DNA of 8,323 nucleotides from JBOFEH01 sp051650265 (GTDB taxonomy: Bacteria > Bacillota > Clostridia > Lachnospirales > Cellulosilyticaceae): the NCBI GenBank assembly GCA_051650265.1, contig JBOFIR010000068.1:1-8323 (forward strand), given 5' to 3'. The position numbers were made by a program, and so were the translations under genes. Of the stretch, positions 6,911 to 8,323 are shown one piece after another (within the stretch, counting starts at the first letter, position 1; every line of letters starts with the position of its first letter). The notes under the pieces are model-generated. The model ran no database searches, was not told where the DNA came from, and saw nothing but the letters and a program-made list of their open reading frames with translations.

Positions 6911-7504
6911 ATGAAAATAATAGGAATTGTTGGTGGGATAGGCGCAGGCAAAACAACAGTAGTATCTATGTTCGTAGAGTTATGTCATGCTTATATTATC
7001 GGGGCAGATGAGATTGGGCACCAGATTTTACTCAAAAATGGAAGCGGTTATGACCGAGTAGTGGAAGTGTTTGGGGCCGAAATTTTAGACGAGGAAGGTC
7101 ATATTGTGCGGAGCCGTTTGGGTCAAATTGTTTTTGAAGACAGAGCTGCATTAGACACATTGAATGGAATTAGCCATCCACTTATTTATAGTGAAGTGAA
7201 GAGCCAGATCGAGAGATGCAAAGAAGAAGGTGGATGGGACTTTGTAGTGATTGATGCAGCCCTCCTGATTGAAATAGGCCTCATCAACTTGGTGGACACA
7301 GTAGTAGGTGTCTATGCACAGGAAGCAACGCGTGTTGCTCGTGTGATGACGCGAAGTGGTTTGTCTGAAGAAGAAGCAAAGAAACGTATAGCTGCTCAAA
7401 AACCATGGGAAACTTTTGAGAAAATTTCCAACCATGTGATTGATAACAGTGAAAGCTACCAAAATACCAAAGATCAAATAGAAAAATTAATTAAAAATTG
7501 GTAG
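6911..7504 (+). CDS. coaE: Dephospho-CoA kinase
   Basis: Catalyses the last step of coenzyme A synthesis, ATP-dependent phosphorylation of the 3'-hydroxyl of dephospho-CoA. The 197-residue product is a P-loop kinase of normal family length. Walker A is GGIGAGKT (8-15). The substrate-binding GADEIGHQIL follows, then SRLGQIVFED, LNGISHPLI, VVIDAALLIEIG (usually DxPLLFE; here Ala replaces the Pro and Ile the Phe) and the lid region RVMTRSGLSEEEAKKRIAAQ, with VIDNS near the end. These blocks and their order are characteristic of CoaE. An upstream ATG at 6881 would add ten basic residues before the P-loop strand and overlap polA, so I prefer 6911. It is 11 nt after polA and probably co-transcribed. 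The polA-coaE pair is common in Gram-positive bacteria. Confidence 0.95.
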   Translation: MKIIGIVGGIGAGKTTVVSMFVELCHAYIIGADEIGHQILLKNGSGYDRVVEVFGAEILDEEGHIVRSRLGQIVFEDRAALDTLNGISHPLIYSEVKSQIERCKEEGGWDFVVIDAALLIEIGLINLVDTVVGVYAQEATRVARVMTRSGLSEEEAKKRIAAQKPWETFEKISNHVIDNSESYQNTKDQIEKLIKNW

Positions 7505-7510
7505 AAGGAG
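7503..7510 (+). promoter_or_regulatory. Ribosome binding site deciding a TTG start for the lytic transglycosylase
   Basis: AGAAGGAG lies 8 nt before TTG at 7519, an ideal spacing. The in-frame TTG at 7498 lies upstream of this site and has no site of its own, and the nearby ATG at 7514 is out of frame and reaches a stop after two codons. Confidence 0.75.
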
Positions 7511-7518
7511 CTAATGGG

Positions 7519-8064
7519 TTGAATATTTTAAAGATTTTGAAGGGAATACTTTATATAATAGCAGTGATACTCATTGCCATACCTCTAGTATATTGGAGCT
7601 ACCCCACACCACATGAGGAGTGGGTTAATGCTCAGAGTAAACAACATAGTGTGGATCCACTTTTGATTTATGCCATGATGAAAGTTGAGAGTGGTTTCGA
7701 TGAGGAGGCACTCTCTCGTAGTGGTGCAAAAGGGCTCATGCAGATTATGGATCGCACAGGGATATGGGGGGCGCAAGAGTGTGGGTTAGGAAGTTTCTCT
7801 GCGCAGCAGCTATTTGATCCAGAAGTCAATATACGGATTGGGGTTTGGTATATTGCCAGATTGATCAAGCAATATGCTGGTGATGTCAATATGGCACTTA
7901 CTGCTTACAATGCGGGAAGTGGCAATGTGGCAAAGTGGCGGAGCAATAGTGCCTATAGCACAGATGGGACCAATCTTCATACGACTCCTTTCAAGGAGAC
8001 TGCGCAGTATGTCAAAAAGGTGAATTTTCACTATAATATGTATCAGCTATTATATAGATACTAA
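7519..8064 (+). CDS. Membrane-anchored lytic transglycosylase (SLT/GH23 family)
   Basis: Peptidoglycan-cleaving enzyme expected to act outside the membrane, cutting the MurNAc-GlcNAc bond to form 1,6-anhydro ends. The 181-residue product starts with lysines and one hydrophobic segment (about 9-26) ending in WSYP, best read as an uncleaved signal anchor. The catalytic SLT domain fills the rest: catalytic E57 in KVESGFD, S66 to M77 with SGAKGLMQIM, NIRIGVWYIARLI (104-116) and AYNAG (129-133). It is a minimal one-domain enzyme with no peptidoglycan-binding module. The start is TTG 7519, chosen from the ribosome binding site. It lies 14 nt after coaE, so it is probably co-expressed with polA-coaE. 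Similar small SLT genes follow coaE in several Clostridia, to my recollection. Possible roles are wall turnover or spore-related remodelling; the sequence does not tell which. Confidence 0.92.
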   Translation: MNILKILKGILYIIAVILIAIPLVYWSYPTPHEEWVNAQSKQHSVDPLLIYAMMKVESGFDEEALSRSGAKGLMQIMDRTGIWGAQECGLGSFSAQQLFDPEVNIRIGVWYIARLIKQYAGDVNMALTAYNAGSGNVAKWRSNSAYSTDGTNLHTTPFKETAQYVKKVNFHYNMYQLLYRY

Positions 8065-8076
8065 GGAGGAAACACG

Positions 8077-8323
8077 ATGACGGTAAGACCACGTTTATGG
8101 GGGCTGGTAGGTGTATTGATACTATCAACCCTGTTGGTTGCATGTGGTGGGAAAACCGAAGAACCCGTGCCAGAGGGTACCCAGGTGACAACACCAGAAC
8201 CGGAGACGAAGCCGGAACAAACAGAGAGTGAAAATAGTATCACAGTATCGATGCGTAATGCAGAGACGCTGCATCCTATCTATAATATGGAGAAGAGTGT
8301 AGAGCAGACACTGCATTTGCTCT
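8077..8323 (+). CDS. Lipoprotein, probable ABC-transporter solute-binding protein (family 5-like), 3'-truncated
   Basis: The first 82 residues are visible; the gene runs off the window. A basic N-terminus and hydrophobic stretch end in the lipobox L20-V21-A22-C23, so C23 should be lipidated and the protein anchored on the outer face of the membrane. Residues about 26-53 form a flexible linker rich in Glu, Pro and Thr. The mature domain then opens with SITVSMRNAETLHPIY, followed by SVEQTLHLL. This strongly resembles the start of oligopeptide/nickel-type solute-binding proteins (strand, then TLNP-like turn and a helix). That family call is inferred from about 28 residues and could change. The ATG has a perfect TAAGGAGG (8062-8069) that overlaps the preceding stop, with 12 nt between genes. 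No permease or ATPase gene is visible within the window. Confidence 0.7.
   Translation, partial: MTVRPRLWGLVGVLILSTLLVACGGKTEEPVPEGTQVTTPEPETKPEQTESENSITVSMRNAETLHPIYNMEKSVEQTLHLL

Noticed and set aside
7151..7477. 108-codon open frame on the minus strand within coaE
   Set aside because: It lies opposite a clear coaE, shows no recognisable domain and has the composition of an antisense shadow. The other minus-strand open frames were rejected for the same reason.
1..8323. A new defence, mobile or biosynthetic system
   Set aside because: Every gene but yqzL belongs to a recognisable conserved or plausible family. There are no integrases, transposases, toxin-antitoxin pairs, direct-repeat arrays or unexplained gaps longer than 107 nt.

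Overview
The window holds ordinary chromosomal housekeeping genes, all on the + strand and tightly packed. It suggests a low-to-mid GC Bacillota, most likely of class Clostridia. The evidence is the gene order pgpH-ybeY-cdd-era-yqzL-recO (the Bacillus/Clostridium era neighbourhood), the Clostridia-like run polA-coaE-lytic transglycosylase-lipoprotein, strong AGGAGG-type ribosome binding sites, a PolI with an eroded proofreading domain, and a 136-residue Bacillus-type cytidine deaminase. A Lachnospirales-type organism is a reasonable guess, but the sequence alone does not settle it.

Region 1 (1-4255) is the era operon. It opens inside pgpH (c-di-AMP phosphodiesterase; its N-terminal part lies upstream of the window). 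Then come ybeY (rRNA-maturation endonuclease), cdd (cytidine deaminase), era (ribosome-assembly GTPase), a 48-codon yqzL-family gene and recO (recombination mediator). Genes are separated by 1 to 10 nt or overlap by 4 nt (ATGA), except for a 96-nt gap between era and yqzL. A strong intrinsic terminator overlaps the recO stop codon and closes the unit. The usual dgkA gene between ybeY and cdd is missing.

Region 2 (4256-8323) starts with an extended -10 promoter and a leader of about 50 nt, followed by polA, coaE, a membrane-anchored lytic transglycosylase and the start of a lipoprotein resembling ABC-transporter solute-binding proteins. Spacing is 11 to 14 nt throughout and no terminator is visible between these genes, so they probably share a transcript. 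Region 2 mixes DNA repair, CoA synthesis and cell-envelope functions.

The longest stretches without a gene are 107 nt (4237-4343) and 96 nt (3248-3343). I found no RNA gene, mobile element, CRISPR array or attachment site, and no convincing undescribed multi-gene system. The points most worth a second look are the small uncharacterised yqzL gene, two near-perfect hairpins inside recO, and the absence of dgkA.
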